This document shows positions 50,538 to 58,568 of a stretch of DNA of 64,000 nt, in pieces (the first letter of the stretch is position 1; the number at the start of each line of letters is the position of its first letter). This DNA comes from an uncultured Actinomycetes bacterium (lineage in GTDB: Bacteria > Actinomycetota > Acidimicrobiia > Acidimicrobiales > RAAP-2), in assembly GCA_903870905.1 (NCBI GenBank), contig CAIQEU010000039.1:62001-126000 (forward strand), given 5' to 3'. Under the pieces are notes generated by a model that worked only from the letters and a program-made list of their open reading frames with translations, made no database searches and was not told the DNA's origin. A program made the position numbers and the translations under genes.

Positions 50538-51454
50538 CCACCACCGGCGTTCTCGTCATGGCCTACGGCACCCCAGGGTCGCCAGAGGAAATCGAGCCGT
50601 ACTACACCCGCATCCGCCATGGCCACGCGCCAACCCCGGAGCTCCTCGCCGACCTCACCCGCCGGTACGAAGCCATTGGTGGGATTTCACCGCTCAAGGA
50701 GCGAACCGACGCGCAGGTGACTGGACTCCGTGCTGCGCTCGAGGAGCGGGCACCGGGCCGCTTCACCGTTGCCTTCGGCGCGAAGTACACCGCCCCCTAC
50801 GTCGAAGACGCCGCTCGTGAGCTCGCCGCCACCTGCGACACCATCATCGGCCTCGTCCTGACCCCACACCAAGCCAGTCTTGGATCCGAGCAGTACCACG
50901 ACCGCGCTCGAGAGGTCCTCGATGAGCTGCCGTGTACCTACGTGCCCATCAACTCCTGGTACACCGAGCCGGGTTACGCCGATCTGCAGGCCACCCTCCT
51001 CGCTGCAGCGATGGAGGAGGCTGGCATCACCGCTGAGGACCCTTCGGGCATCGTGTTGTTCACCGCGCACTCGCTCCCTGAGAAGATCCTCGCCATGGGC
51101 GACCCCTACCCCAGCCAAGTGGCGCATTCTGGTGCGCTCATCGCTGCGCGCCTGGGCCTCACCCACACCGACGTGGCGTGGCAGAGCGCCGGGCGGACGA
51201 GGGACCCGTGGATTGGTCCAGACATCTTGGCGGTGCTGCCGACGCTCCCAGGTCGCGAGATCACCGGCGTCGTCGTCTGTCCGGTTGGCTTCGTCGCCGA
51301 CCACCTCGAAGTCCTCTACGACCTCGACGTCGAAGCTGCCACCGCAGCAGCTGCCCTCGGCCTTCGCTTCGCGCGAACGGCGTCGCTCAACGCTCGGCCG
51401 GAGTTCCTCGACGTCTTGGCCAGTGCCGTCATCGCCGCCGAGGGTACGAGGTAG
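50534..51454 (+). CDS. hemH: Ferrochelatase / coproporphyrin ferrochelatase (HemH/CpfC)
   Basis: A 306-residue ferrochelatase. GVLVMAYGTPGSPEEIEPYY opens the protein; the metal-binding His lies in FTAHSLPEK and Glu in CPVGFVADHLEVLYDLD. Only three cysteines are present and the C-terminus is short, so the C-terminal [2Fe-2S] ligands of many actinobacterial ferrochelatases are missing. Linked to an oxidase of the HemY/CgoX type, it probably acts in the coproporphyrin-dependent route. Overlaps hemE (ATGA) and hemY (TAGTG). Confidence 0.93.
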   Translation: MTTTGVLVMAYGTPGSPEEIEPYYTRIRHGHAPTPELLADLTRRYEAIGGISPLKERTDAQVTGLRAALEERAPGRFTVAFGAKYTAPYVEDAARELAATCDTIIGLVLTPHQASLGSEQYHDRAREVLDELPCTYVPINSWYTEPGYADLQATLLAAAMEEAGITAEDPSGIVLFTAHSLPEKILAMGDPYPSQVAHSGALIAARLGLTHTDVAWQSAGRTRDPWIGPDILAVLPTLPGREITGVVVCPVGFVADHLEVLYDLDVEAATAAAALGLRFARTASLNARPEFLDVLASAVIAAEGTR

Positions 51455-52905
51455 TGGAGCGACCCCACGTCATCGTCGTTGGCGGTGGGATTGCTGGACT
51501 AACGGCCGCCTACGCATTGAGCGGAGGGGCAACGCCCGATGGCGCATGTGCGATCACGGTGCTCGAACGCGATGATCGACTGGGGGGCAAACTCGCCAGT
51601 GTCACCGTGGAGGGCCAACGCATCGATACCGGGCCGGACGGCTTCCTCGCCCGACGACCTGAGGCAGTGACCCTGTGTCGAGAGCTCGGTGCCGAGGACC
51701 AGCTTGAGATTCCCGGCGCACTCGGCGCGTCGATCTTCGCTCGCGGCAAACTCCGCGCGATGCCCAGCCGACTCAACCTCGGCGTCCCCACGAGTTGGCG
51801 AGCCTTGGCCCGATCAGGCGTGCTCAGCTGGCCAGCGCTCCTCCGGGCAGGTCTCGACTTGGTCGCGCCCCGCCGCGATCTCCGAGGGCCCCTCGGTGAT
51901 CGAGCCATTGGCCCCTTCGTTGCTCGAAAGCTCGGTCGGACAGTCGTCGCCACGCTCGTCGATCCCATGATCGGCGGTATCCACGCTGGTCGGGTCGCCG
52001 ATATGTCGGCAGCAGTCGTGTTCCCTCCACTCCTCGCCGCAGCCGGCGACAACGGATCCCTCATGCACGCCATGGCCAAGAGCCTTCCCGCTGCTCCTCC
52101 ATCGGACACTCCCCCCGCTCCGGTCTTCCACGCACTCCACGACTCCACGTCATCACTCATCGACCTCCTCCACGCCGAGTTGCTCCGGCGGGGCGTGACG
52201 ATCACCACCGGTGCCAGCGTGACCGCCATCGACCGAGCCCCCCTCGGGACCGGCACCTGGACGGTGACGACACCGAGCGAGACCCTGGTCGGCGACGGCC
52301 TCATCCTCGCCACGCCAACCCCAGTGACCGCACAGCTCGTCGCCGAGGTGGACCACGAATTGGCCGGTCTCTTGAGTGCTATTGACTACGCCTCGGTTGC
52401 AACGATCACGCTGGTGGTGCCATCGGGTGTCCTGCCCGAGGATCGTCACGGAACGGGCTTCCTCATCCCCGCAATCGCTCGGCGGCGTAACGGCGCAGCG
52501 TTCCTCGCCTCCGCGGTCACCTGGATGTCTCGCAAGTGGCCACACCTGAGTCGCCCCGACACCGAACTGGTCCGCCTCTCCACAGGACGAATCGACGATC
52601 GGCGGTTCACCACGATGACCGACCTCGAACTGACCGCAGCGCTGCGGGACGAACTCGCAGAGCTCACCGGTGTCTCGATTCCCGCTGGACCGAGTTCGGT
52701 GACGCGGTGGATGGACGCGTTCCCTCAGTATCGGGTCAACCACGCGCTCCGCGTCCAGGGCATTGAAGCAGCGGCTGCGTCGCACCCAAGCTTCGCGGTC
52801 TGTGGAGCCGCCTACCACGGCATCGGCATTCCCGCCTGCATTGGTTCAGGACGTACCGCAGCAGCTGCGGTGCTCGAGCAACTCCTCGGCGGTGCTCAGT
52901 CGTAG
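51454..52905 (+). CDS. hemY: Protoporphyrinogen/coproporphyrinogen oxidase (HemY/CgoX)
   Basis: A 483-residue FAD amine-oxidase-fold protein. The dinucleotide motif HVIVVGGGIAGLTAAYALSG opens the protein, and DDRLGGKLASVTVEG and DTGPDGFLARRPEA follow; the C-terminus AVCGAAYHGIGIPACIGSGR is the FAD-binding end. GTG start 51454 overlaps the hemH stop by one base. In actinobacteria this enzyme oxidises coproporphyrinogen III before iron insertion; HemQ is not in the window. Confidence 0.93.
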   Translation: MERPHVIVVGGGIAGLTAAYALSGGATPDGACAITVLERDDRLGGKLASVTVEGQRIDTGPDGFLARRPEAVTLCRELGAEDQLEIPGALGASIFARGKLRAMPSRLNLGVPTSWRALARSGVLSWPALLRAGLDLVAPRRDLRGPLGDRAIGPFVARKLGRTVVATLVDPMIGGIHAGRVADMSAAVVFPPLLAAAGDNGSLMHAMAKSLPAAPPSDTPPAPVFHALHDSTSSLIDLLHAELLRRGVTITTGASVTAIDRAPLGTGTWTVTTPSETLVGDGLILATPTPVTAQLVAEVDHELAGLLSAIDYASVATITLVVPSGVLPEDRHGTGFLIPAIARRRNGAAFLASAVTWMSRKWPHLSRPDTELVRLSTGRIDDRRFTTMTDLELTAALRDELAELTGVSIPAGPSSVTRWMDAFPQYRVNHALRVQGIEAAAASHPSFAVCGAAYHGIGIPACIGSGRTAAAAVLEQLLGGAQS

Positions 52906-53393
52906 TAGCCGGAGTGGATGTAGATGCAGGGGACGCCCTCTGCCACGTACATCGCATGGTTCGCCGGGTCGTCGTCGAGGGCGAGTTGGAGATCGAAGCC
53001 GAATCGTCGGAGGTCGTCGACCACATCGCACTTGAACTGCGCAGCAACGTTGTTCTCGCCCCAGTCACGCATGATGAGCACATCCCAGCGAAGGCCATAC
53101 CGCTCGAGCCAGGCGAGCGTCTGGGGTGCCACACGCGAGGGACGGCCCGTCAGCAAGATGATCTGGAGGGAAGGGTCGAGGAGGCGGAGTAGCGACGCCA
53201 CTTCCTCAATGACGCCGTCATCGCCGCAGGCTTCGAAGAATGCAAACCAGTCACGGCGGCCAAACTCCAAGAAGTGCTGCCGTCCAACAGCGTCAGAGAG
53301 CACGCCGTCGATATCAAAGATCACCGCACGCGACGGCTCGATGAGCCCATTGCGCCAGTGCCACTGTCCGGTCCGCTCGCCACCCCACGCCAC
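52896..53393 (-). CDS. HAD-superfamily phosphatase (polynucleotide 3'-phosphatase-like)
   Basis: A 165-residue HAD phosphatase domain. Motif I is AVIFDIDGVLSDA, motif II IILLTGRPSRV and motif III LALDDDPANHAMYV. Its overall pattern (FDIDGVL..R.......F, GRP.....T..WL) resembles the phosphatase domains of PNKP-like and phage kinases, but no kinase domain is attached. The GTG start is supported by TAGGGT exactly 6 bases upstream. It overlaps the hemY end by 10 bases. Substrate unknown. Confidence 0.75.
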   Translation of the reverse strand: MAWGGERTGQWHWRNGLIEPSRAVIFDIDGVLSDAVGRQHFLEFGRRDWFAFFEACGDDGVIEEVASLLRLLDPSLQIILLTGRPSRVAPQTLAWLERYGLRWDVLIMRDWGENNVAAQFKCDVVDDLRRFGFDLQLALDDDPANHAMYVAEGVPCIYIHSGYYD

Positions 53394-53399
53394 AGGTGC

Positions 53400-53405
53400 A
53401 CCCTA
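53400..53405 (-). promoter_or_regulatory. -10 element TAGGGT of a leaderless promoter (HAD gene)
   Basis: TAGGGT-GCACCT-GTG on the minus strand; fixes the start at 53393, where no ribosome binding site exists. Confidence 0.55.
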
Positions 53406-53437
53406 GCGGGATGCCCCACGCTCGCTGAGTCCCCGCC

Positions 53438-54580
53438 TCAGCCCTCCTGACGCCGGTTGCGCTTCTGGAGCTTCAGGAGGTCGGCGTTCGCCTTCTTCGC
53501 TGCTTGAATCTGCTCACGGTTGGCCTTGTTGTACTCACGCTTGCTCATCTTCTTCCCCGTCGAATGACCGCGCGGAGCGTTGGCGATCGCAGTTGGTGCA
53601 GTTCCCATGCTCCAGTACGGACGCGTGAACCAATCGCTCGGTGCTCCGAGGATTCCAGTGATGTTGGCCTTGCACGTCGGGGCACGCTGCAGGAGATCTG
53701 CGACCTCAGATCGCCAGGGGTCCTCACCGCGCTCGAGCGTCGACTCGAAGTACATGAGGAGGGTGATGACGTCGAAGGTCCTCAATACGCCCCCAACGTC
53801 TGCGAAGTACACCGACTGGCTGAGACGGCGATTGGGCTCCGACAACGATGGGAACCACCAGAACTCCTTATCGAAGAGCACGCGGAAGTGCGCTGCGAGA
53901 TTCCGAAAGTCTCGGAGCGCGAAGAGCGACGCGTCGAATTCCTGCGCCGTGAGCATCCCACCGCATTCATCTGGATTCGCCATGCGCTGCGCGACGGCAC
54001 TCCGGTGTGGAGCGTCGAGACAGATGTAGAGGTTGATGACCTCTCCGAAGCTCATGACCTCAACGAGTCGCCACAGCGGAATGAGCGCAAGATCGTCGGG
54101 GACGTTGAAGGATTCAATGAAGCGCTCTTGGCCCCGCAGCACCTCCCGATCGAGAACCTGCGTGAGGATCTTCTTCCACCTCTCGAGGAGGCCTGGTTGG
54201 AAGTTGGACCATTCGAGGTAGCCCGTTCCCGAACCCTGGCCAATGATGGCAACGAGCGCGACCTTGAAGCGGAGTTCGAAGTTCCCGAGTTGGGTCAAGA
54301 GAATGCTTCTGAGCGAACGCTCCCACTTCAACAGTTCGAGGACGTGCTCGAAGAGCGTGGCCTCTCCAAAGTTGCCGTTCTTCCTGAAGGCTTCGAGGTA
54401 CCCCTTCAGGTGGAAGTAGCCAACGGCTTCAATCCAGGCCAGCGCCGTGGCCTCGTCGTCGACGACGAGGCCGCCCTCGATGAGCAGCGCCAAGCTCTCC
54501 TGTGGCGAGAGCGAGATTTGGTCGGGACGAACGGGTCGTCGGAGGTAGCCCTCGAGCACTGCACCATCACCGTCACGCAT
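53438..54580 (-). CDS. Abi_2 family abortive-infection protein (AbiD/AbiF-like) with HEPN motif
   Basis: A 380-residue phage-defence-type protein. Abi_2 features in order: YFHLKGYLEAFR (~55-66), ERSLRSILLTQLGNFELRFK (~87-106), ALIPLWRLVEVMSFGEVINLY (~165-185) and the HEPN RNase-like motif RDFRNLAAH, R226-x4-H231. The family causes abortive infection, probably by RNA cleavage. A Lys/Arg-rich, helical C-terminal tail of ~40 residues (from about 341) is extra. ATG 54580 follows GGAGGGG, with a -10 TAGCAT at 54606-54611. Confidence 0.85.
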   Translation of the reverse strand: MRDGDGAVLEGYLRRPVRPDQISLSPQESLALLIEGGLVVDDEATALAWIEAVGYFHLKGYLEAFRKNGNFGEATLFEHVLELLKWERSLRSILLTQLGNFELRFKVALVAIIGQGSGTGYLEWSNFQPGLLERWKKILTQVLDREVLRGQERFIESFNVPDDLALIPLWRLVEVMSFGEVINLYICLDAPHRSAVAQRMANPDECGGMLTAQEFDASLFALRDFRNLAAHFRVLFDKEFWWFPSLSEPNRRLSQSVYFADVGGVLRTFDVITLLMYFESTLERGEDPWRSEVADLLQRAPTCKANITGILGAPSDWFTRPYWSMGTAPTAIANAPRGHSTGKKMSKREYNKANREQIQAAKKANADLLKLQKRNRRQEG

Positions 54581-54643
54581 CGCCCCTCCACTTCCGAAAT
54601 TGACCATGCTAGCAACCAGCGCTTGCGGACCAACCATGGAGGT

Positions 54644-54672
54644 CGACCCGCGAGAATCGTCGGCACGGGTCG
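54644..54672. repeat. Inverted repeat in the divergent abi/fusion-gene promoter region
   Basis: CGACCCG-N15-CGGGTCG, perfect 7-bp arms, in the 115-base gap between two divergent genes and 23 bases before the GTG at 54696. It is a possible operator. Confidence 0.3.
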
Positions 54673-54695
54673 TGGAGATGGGAACATAGACAGCA

Positions 54696-57600
54696 GTGAC
54701 GACGCCGACCGACCTGCCCACCATCACGAATGGCGCACTGCGCGTTGACATCCCCCTCGGCCACCGGGTCGTCGTCATTGGCGACCTCTGCCTCTCCAGC
54801 ACGCCAACGCCGGTGTCGCGTGCCGCAGTGTCTGAACTCGCCCGTCGCCTCCTCGCCTGGGAGGGGCCTGGTACGTGCATCGTCGCTGGAAATCTCCTCA
54901 CGAGCGATGGCGAAGCGGCCGCCGACGCCTTCACCGTCCATGAGCAGTTCCTCCCCGCGCTCGATGCGTTCATCCACCAGCCCAATCGACGCTTCATCGT
55001 CCTGCCGGGATGGAGGGATCCCCTGATCGCCACCGAACCGTCCGGACTCTTCCTCGCGGCGCACGGAGTGGAGTTCGCTCCGATGGTCGCCCTCCACTGC
55101 ACGACCAACACTGGGATCGAGCGAGTGCTCGTCGCCGCAGGCGCCCACGCACCGACCGAAGCGCGCGACGTCGAAGTGACCGCGAAGCGTCCGTGGCTCG
55201 CTGGGATCGACCGCGTGGCATCAACGGCGCAACGGAGCGACTTCGTCACCGCTCGAGTCCTCTACCGTCGGCTACGCCGGTTCGTGTGGGTACCGCCGAT
55301 CGTGGCGGTGGCCGCGCTCGTCAGCCTGGCGATTAGCCCTGTCTTCTCTGCCATCTCCCACTTGGCCCACCGCAATGGCAGCGTGCTGCGAGTGGTTGAT
55401 CGCGTCCACGCTGCATCGTGGCCGAACCGCGTCGCCATCGCCCTCGGCGTCGTCATCGCGATCGAGGTCCTCGTTGGACTCTTCGCCAGCCTCATCGCTC
55501 GCCGGCTTGCGGCATCGGAGTTCGCTGCACTCGACCCATCAACCGACGACGTGAGCCTCTATGGTCTCGATCGCCGCAGCGCCGCCCGGCAGCTCCTCCG
55601 AGAGGGATGGCGCGGGCTGATCATCTCGGGCACCCTTGCCGCCGAGCTCCACCACCGAGACGTCGGATTCCTCGCGGTCCCGGGGACCTGCGGCGAGGTC
55701 ATCGAACTCCGTCGAGCGCGACTCGGTCTCCCCGCAGTACCGGTTGCCACCTACCAGTTCGCCGCCGTGGAGCTCGAGACTGGCTGGGGCCTCGCCGTCC
55801 GACTCAAGCGTGCCAGCGTCGATCTGCCCGGTACGACGAGCCTCGAGCGCCTCGTCAGTCGCACGCCAGTCGTCAAGGGCTACAAAGCGGTCGGCGACCT
55901 CGAAGTGATGACCGTGGCCTCGTGGCCGAGTGGTCGGATCTGGCCACAAGCGCTAGGCGTCGCGGTCACCCGTCGGCGGACCCGGCGGATTCGTCGACTC
56001 GTGGCGACCGCCATCGTGGTGAGTGGCCTCGTCGATCTCCTCGTCGCCGTCGCTCCACCACTGCGCGGTCGGCTCCTCTCGATCTCCCAAGTCCTGCCGG
56101 TTGGCATCTCCCAAGCAGCGGGGGCGCTGGTGGCGATCACCGGGATCGCCCTCCTCATGGTGGCCCGCGGCGTCCTCCGTGGCCAGCGACGCCCTTGGCT
56201 CGTCGCCGTGCTCCTCTTGTCGGGTTCGACCGTGCTCCACGTCGTCCACGCAGCGAGCCTCGGAGGTGAGCTCTTCACGGTCACCGCCTTGGTGCTGGCG
56301 GTCACCGAGTGGCGGAGTTTCACCGGGGCCACCGATCGAGGATCATTGCGTTCTGGGGTCACGGTGCTCATCTTGGGTGTGTTCTGCGCCCTCGCCATGG
56401 CGTTCATCGCCACCGAGCTCTCCGCTCGCTCCGGCGATCTCCCGAGCCCCGGGACCCTGATCGTCGCCCTGGCAGAACGCCTCGTGGGCATCACCTCCAT
56501 CGCCCTTCCCAATACCGTCGCCGACTGGGTGACCCCGGTCATCAGCGCCATTGGGTTCTCCATCATCATCGCTGCGCTCTACCTCCTCACCCGACCCGTG
56601 GTCGATCGCCGTCGCCATGACGAAGGAGGACCCCAGCGTGAAGAAGCGATGCAACGCGCCCGGGACCTCGTCGCCTGCCATGGTCGCGGCACGCTCGACT
56701 ACTTCGCGCTGCGTGATGACAAGCAGTTCTTCTTCACTCGCGACTCCGTCGTTGCCTACGCCGTCTTCGGTGGGATCTGCATCGCCTCACCTGATCCCAT
56801 TGGGCCGGTCGCTGAGCGCAACGAAGTCCTCCAGGAGTTCTTCACCTTCGCCGACGCGCGCGGCTGGGGTGTTGGTGTCGTCGGCGCAGCAGAGGAGTGG
56901 CTCCCGCTCTACCTCTCGGCCGGAATGCGGTCGATCTACATCGGTGACGAGGCCGTCGTTGACATCCAGCGGTTCTCCTTGGCAGGCAACAAGATGAAGG
57001 GGCTCCGCCAAGCAGCGAGCCGGGTAGCGCGAGATGGCTACACCGCACACTTCATCAATCCCGCCACGTGCCGTTCCGACGAGATCGACGAACTCGTCCC
57101 CCTCGTGACTGCCAACCGCAAGGGCGCTGAGGAGAAGGGCTTCTCGATGATGCTCGGGCGCATGTTCCACCCTGACGACAGTGATCTCCTGCTGACCGTC
57201 GTGCGTGACGAGCACGGACGAGCCGTCGCCATGTGTCAGTTCGTTCCCTCGGCAGCGATCAACGGCTACTCCCTCGACCTCATGCGCCGCGATCTCGGCA
57301 ACCATCCAAATGGGCTCCTCGACTTCGCCCTCTGCGCCACGATTGAGGAGTTGAAGGCTCGAGGGGCATCGGGACTCTCGCTCAACTTCGCCGTGCTTCG
57401 ATCAGCGCTCGCCGCTGACGGACAGATCAGCTTGGCCCAACGCGTCGAGCGGTGGACACTGCTCCGCCTCTCTGGGTACCTCCAGATTGAGTCGCTGTGG
57501 AAGTTCAACGATAAGTACCAGCCAACCTGGCAGCCCCGCTACATCGTCTACGACTCCCCCGAGCTGTTCCTGCCCAGCGTCATCTCGTTCCTCCGTGCTG

Positions 57601-57731
57601 AATCGGTCTCCGACGTCCCCGTCCTCGGCCGGCTCTTCTCCTCGAAGAAGCGCTCGAGCGCCGTCGTCATCGGCTCCGGCGGAGCCGTGATCGATGCAGA
57701 CCTAGTAGCCGAGGGCCACCAACCGATCTGA
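54696..57731 (+). CDS. Metallophosphoesterase-like domain fused to MprF/LysX-type DUF2156 membrane protein
   Basis: A 1011-residue fusion. Residues ~20-180 read like a calcineurin-type phosphoesterase (VVVIGDLCLSS, CIVAGNLLTSDGE, FIVLPGWRDPL), though several metal-ligand His are unclear. Two helices (~195-270), a second soluble part and six more helices (~440-625) follow. Residues ~650-960 form a GNAT-like DUF2156 domain (YFALRDDKQFFFTRDSVVAY, GNKMKGLRQAASRVARDGY, GLSLNFAVLRSAL), as in lysyl-phosphatidylglycerol synthases. Aminoacylation of lipid is inferred; the phosphoesterase part may be inactive. GTG start, no clear ribosome binding site. Confidence 0.75.
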   Translation: MTTPTDLPTITNGALRVDIPLGHRVVVIGDLCLSSTPTPVSRAAVSELARRLLAWEGPGTCIVAGNLLTSDGEAAADAFTVHEQFLPALDAFIHQPNRRFIVLPGWRDPLIATEPSGLFLAAHGVEFAPMVALHCTTNTGIERVLVAAGAHAPTEARDVEVTAKRPWLAGIDRVASTAQRSDFVTARVLYRRLRRFVWVPPIVAVAALVSLAISPVFSAISHLAHRNGSVLRVVDRVHAASWPNRVAIALGVVIAIEVLVGLFASLIARRLAASEFAALDPSTDDVSLYGLDRRSAARQLLREGWRGLIISGTLAAELHHRDVGFLAVPGTCGEVIELRRARLGLPAVPVATYQFAAVELETGWGLAVRLKRASVDLPGTTSLERLVSRTPVVKGYKAVGDLEVMTVASWPSGRIWPQALGVAVTRRRTRRIRRLVATAIVVSGLVDLLVAVAPPLRGRLLSISQVLPVGISQAAGALVAITGIALLMVARGVLRGQRRPWLVAVLLLSGSTVLHVVHAASLGGELFTVTALVLAVTEWRSFTGATDRGSLRSGVTVLILGVFCALAMAFIATELSARSGDLPSPGTLIVALAERLVGITSIALPNTVADWVTPVISAIGFSIIIAALYLLTRPVVDRRRHDEGGPQREEAMQRARDLVACHGRGTLDYFALRDDKQFFFTRDSVVAYAVFGGICIASPDPIGPVAERNEVLQEFFTFADARGWGVGVVGAAEEWLPLYLSAGMRSIYIGDEAVVDIQRFSLAGNKMKGLRQAASRVARDGYTAHFINPATCRSDEIDELVPLVTANRKGAEEKGFSMMLGRMFHPDDSDLLLTVVRDEHGRAVAMCQFVPSAAINGYSLDLMRRDLGNHPNGLLDFALCATIEELKARGASGLSLNFAVLRSALAADGQISLAQRVERWTLLRLSGYLQIESLWKFNDKYQPTWQPRYIVYDSPELFLPSVISFLRAESVSDVPVLGRLFSSKKRSSAVVIGSGGAVIDADLVAEGHQPI

Positions 57732-58568
57732 GATCGCTCGAGCGAATCGGTCTTCAGCTCCGGTCGTGAAGCCGAAGAAGAGGCCAGGTTCGACGAGCTC
57801 AAGCTCAACCACCAACGGGCCGGTTGGCCCAGGCAGGAGATCGACGCGGGCGTACAGCGGCGTGGGCGTCAACCACGACACGATGCGTTGCGCGAGATCG
57901 AACTCGGCCGTCGTTGGTTCGTGCGGCGTGATGCGTTCGGCGAAGGCCAGTCCGGTCGGATCGAGTTCGCTGCCCGGACCAGCGAGCAGCATCGCCCCCT
58001 TGGTGATGGAGTGGCTGAAGGCGCCGTTGAAGAAGATCATGGCCGTCTCCCCCTCGGTATCAACGGCGTCGATGTAAGGCTGGGTGAGGACGGTGAGGCC
58101 CTTGGCCTGGAGCTTCGCTGCGTGGCGCAGTGCCGCTTCGTGCTCGTCCACCTCGAAGCGATGGGCACCTCGAGAGCCTGAGCCCACCGTGGGTTTGAGC
58201 ACGCAGCGACCTCGTGGCAACTCCACTGCGGTTCCCGGCGGGGCGAAGTGACTCGTCGGGATCGGGAAACCCGCTGCGGCGAGGTCGCGGAGGTAGACCT
58301 TGTCGGTGTTCCACCGAATAGTCGCCGGATCGTTGAGGACCTGCGGGAGTGCGTCGACGAACGAGCAGAACTGCTCACGCCGCGGTACGTAGTCCCAACA
58401 GGTTCGAATCACCGTCAGGTCAGCATCAGCGAAGGGCGCTTCGGGGTCATCCCAGACCATGGGGGTCGCCATCAGACCGAGCGCTTCGAGGGCGGGCACG
58501 AGGTGCACCGCATCAGGATCGAGCTGGGGCAAGTGCGCGCAGGTCGCTAGTGCGAGGGTGGGAGCCAC
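57702..58568 (-). CDS. ATP-grasp domain protein
   Basis: A 288-residue ATP-grasp ligase-like protein. LATCAHLPQLDPDAVHLVPAL opens the protein, VLKPTVGSGSRGAHRF is the ATP-binding Lys/Gly loop and LYARVDLLPGPTGPLVVELELVEPGLFF is the Mg-binding Asp/Glu region. It resembles RimK/glutathione-synthetase-like proteins often annotated only as hypothetical. The GTG start shares one base with the nuoN stop (TAGTG), placing it at the end of the complex I operon. Product unknown. Confidence 0.82.
   Translation of the reverse strand: MAPTLALATCAHLPQLDPDAVHLVPALEALGLMATPMVWDDPEAPFADADLTVIRTCWDYVPRREQFCSFVDALPQVLNDPATIRWNTDKVYLRDLAAAGFPIPTSHFAPPGTAVELPRGRCVLKPTVGSGSRGAHRFEVDEHEAALRHAAKLQAKGLTVLTQPYIDAVDTEGETAMIFFNGAFSHSITKGAMLLAGPGSELDPTGLAFAERITPHEPTTAEFDLAQRIVSWLTPTPLYARVDLLPGPTGPLVVELELVEPGLFFGFTTGAEDRFARAISDRLVALGY

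Noticed and set aside
58398-58417. GGTTCGAATC sequence resembling a tRNA T-arm
   Set aside because: It sits inside the ATP-grasp coding sequence and no acceptor, D or anticodon stems can be built around it.
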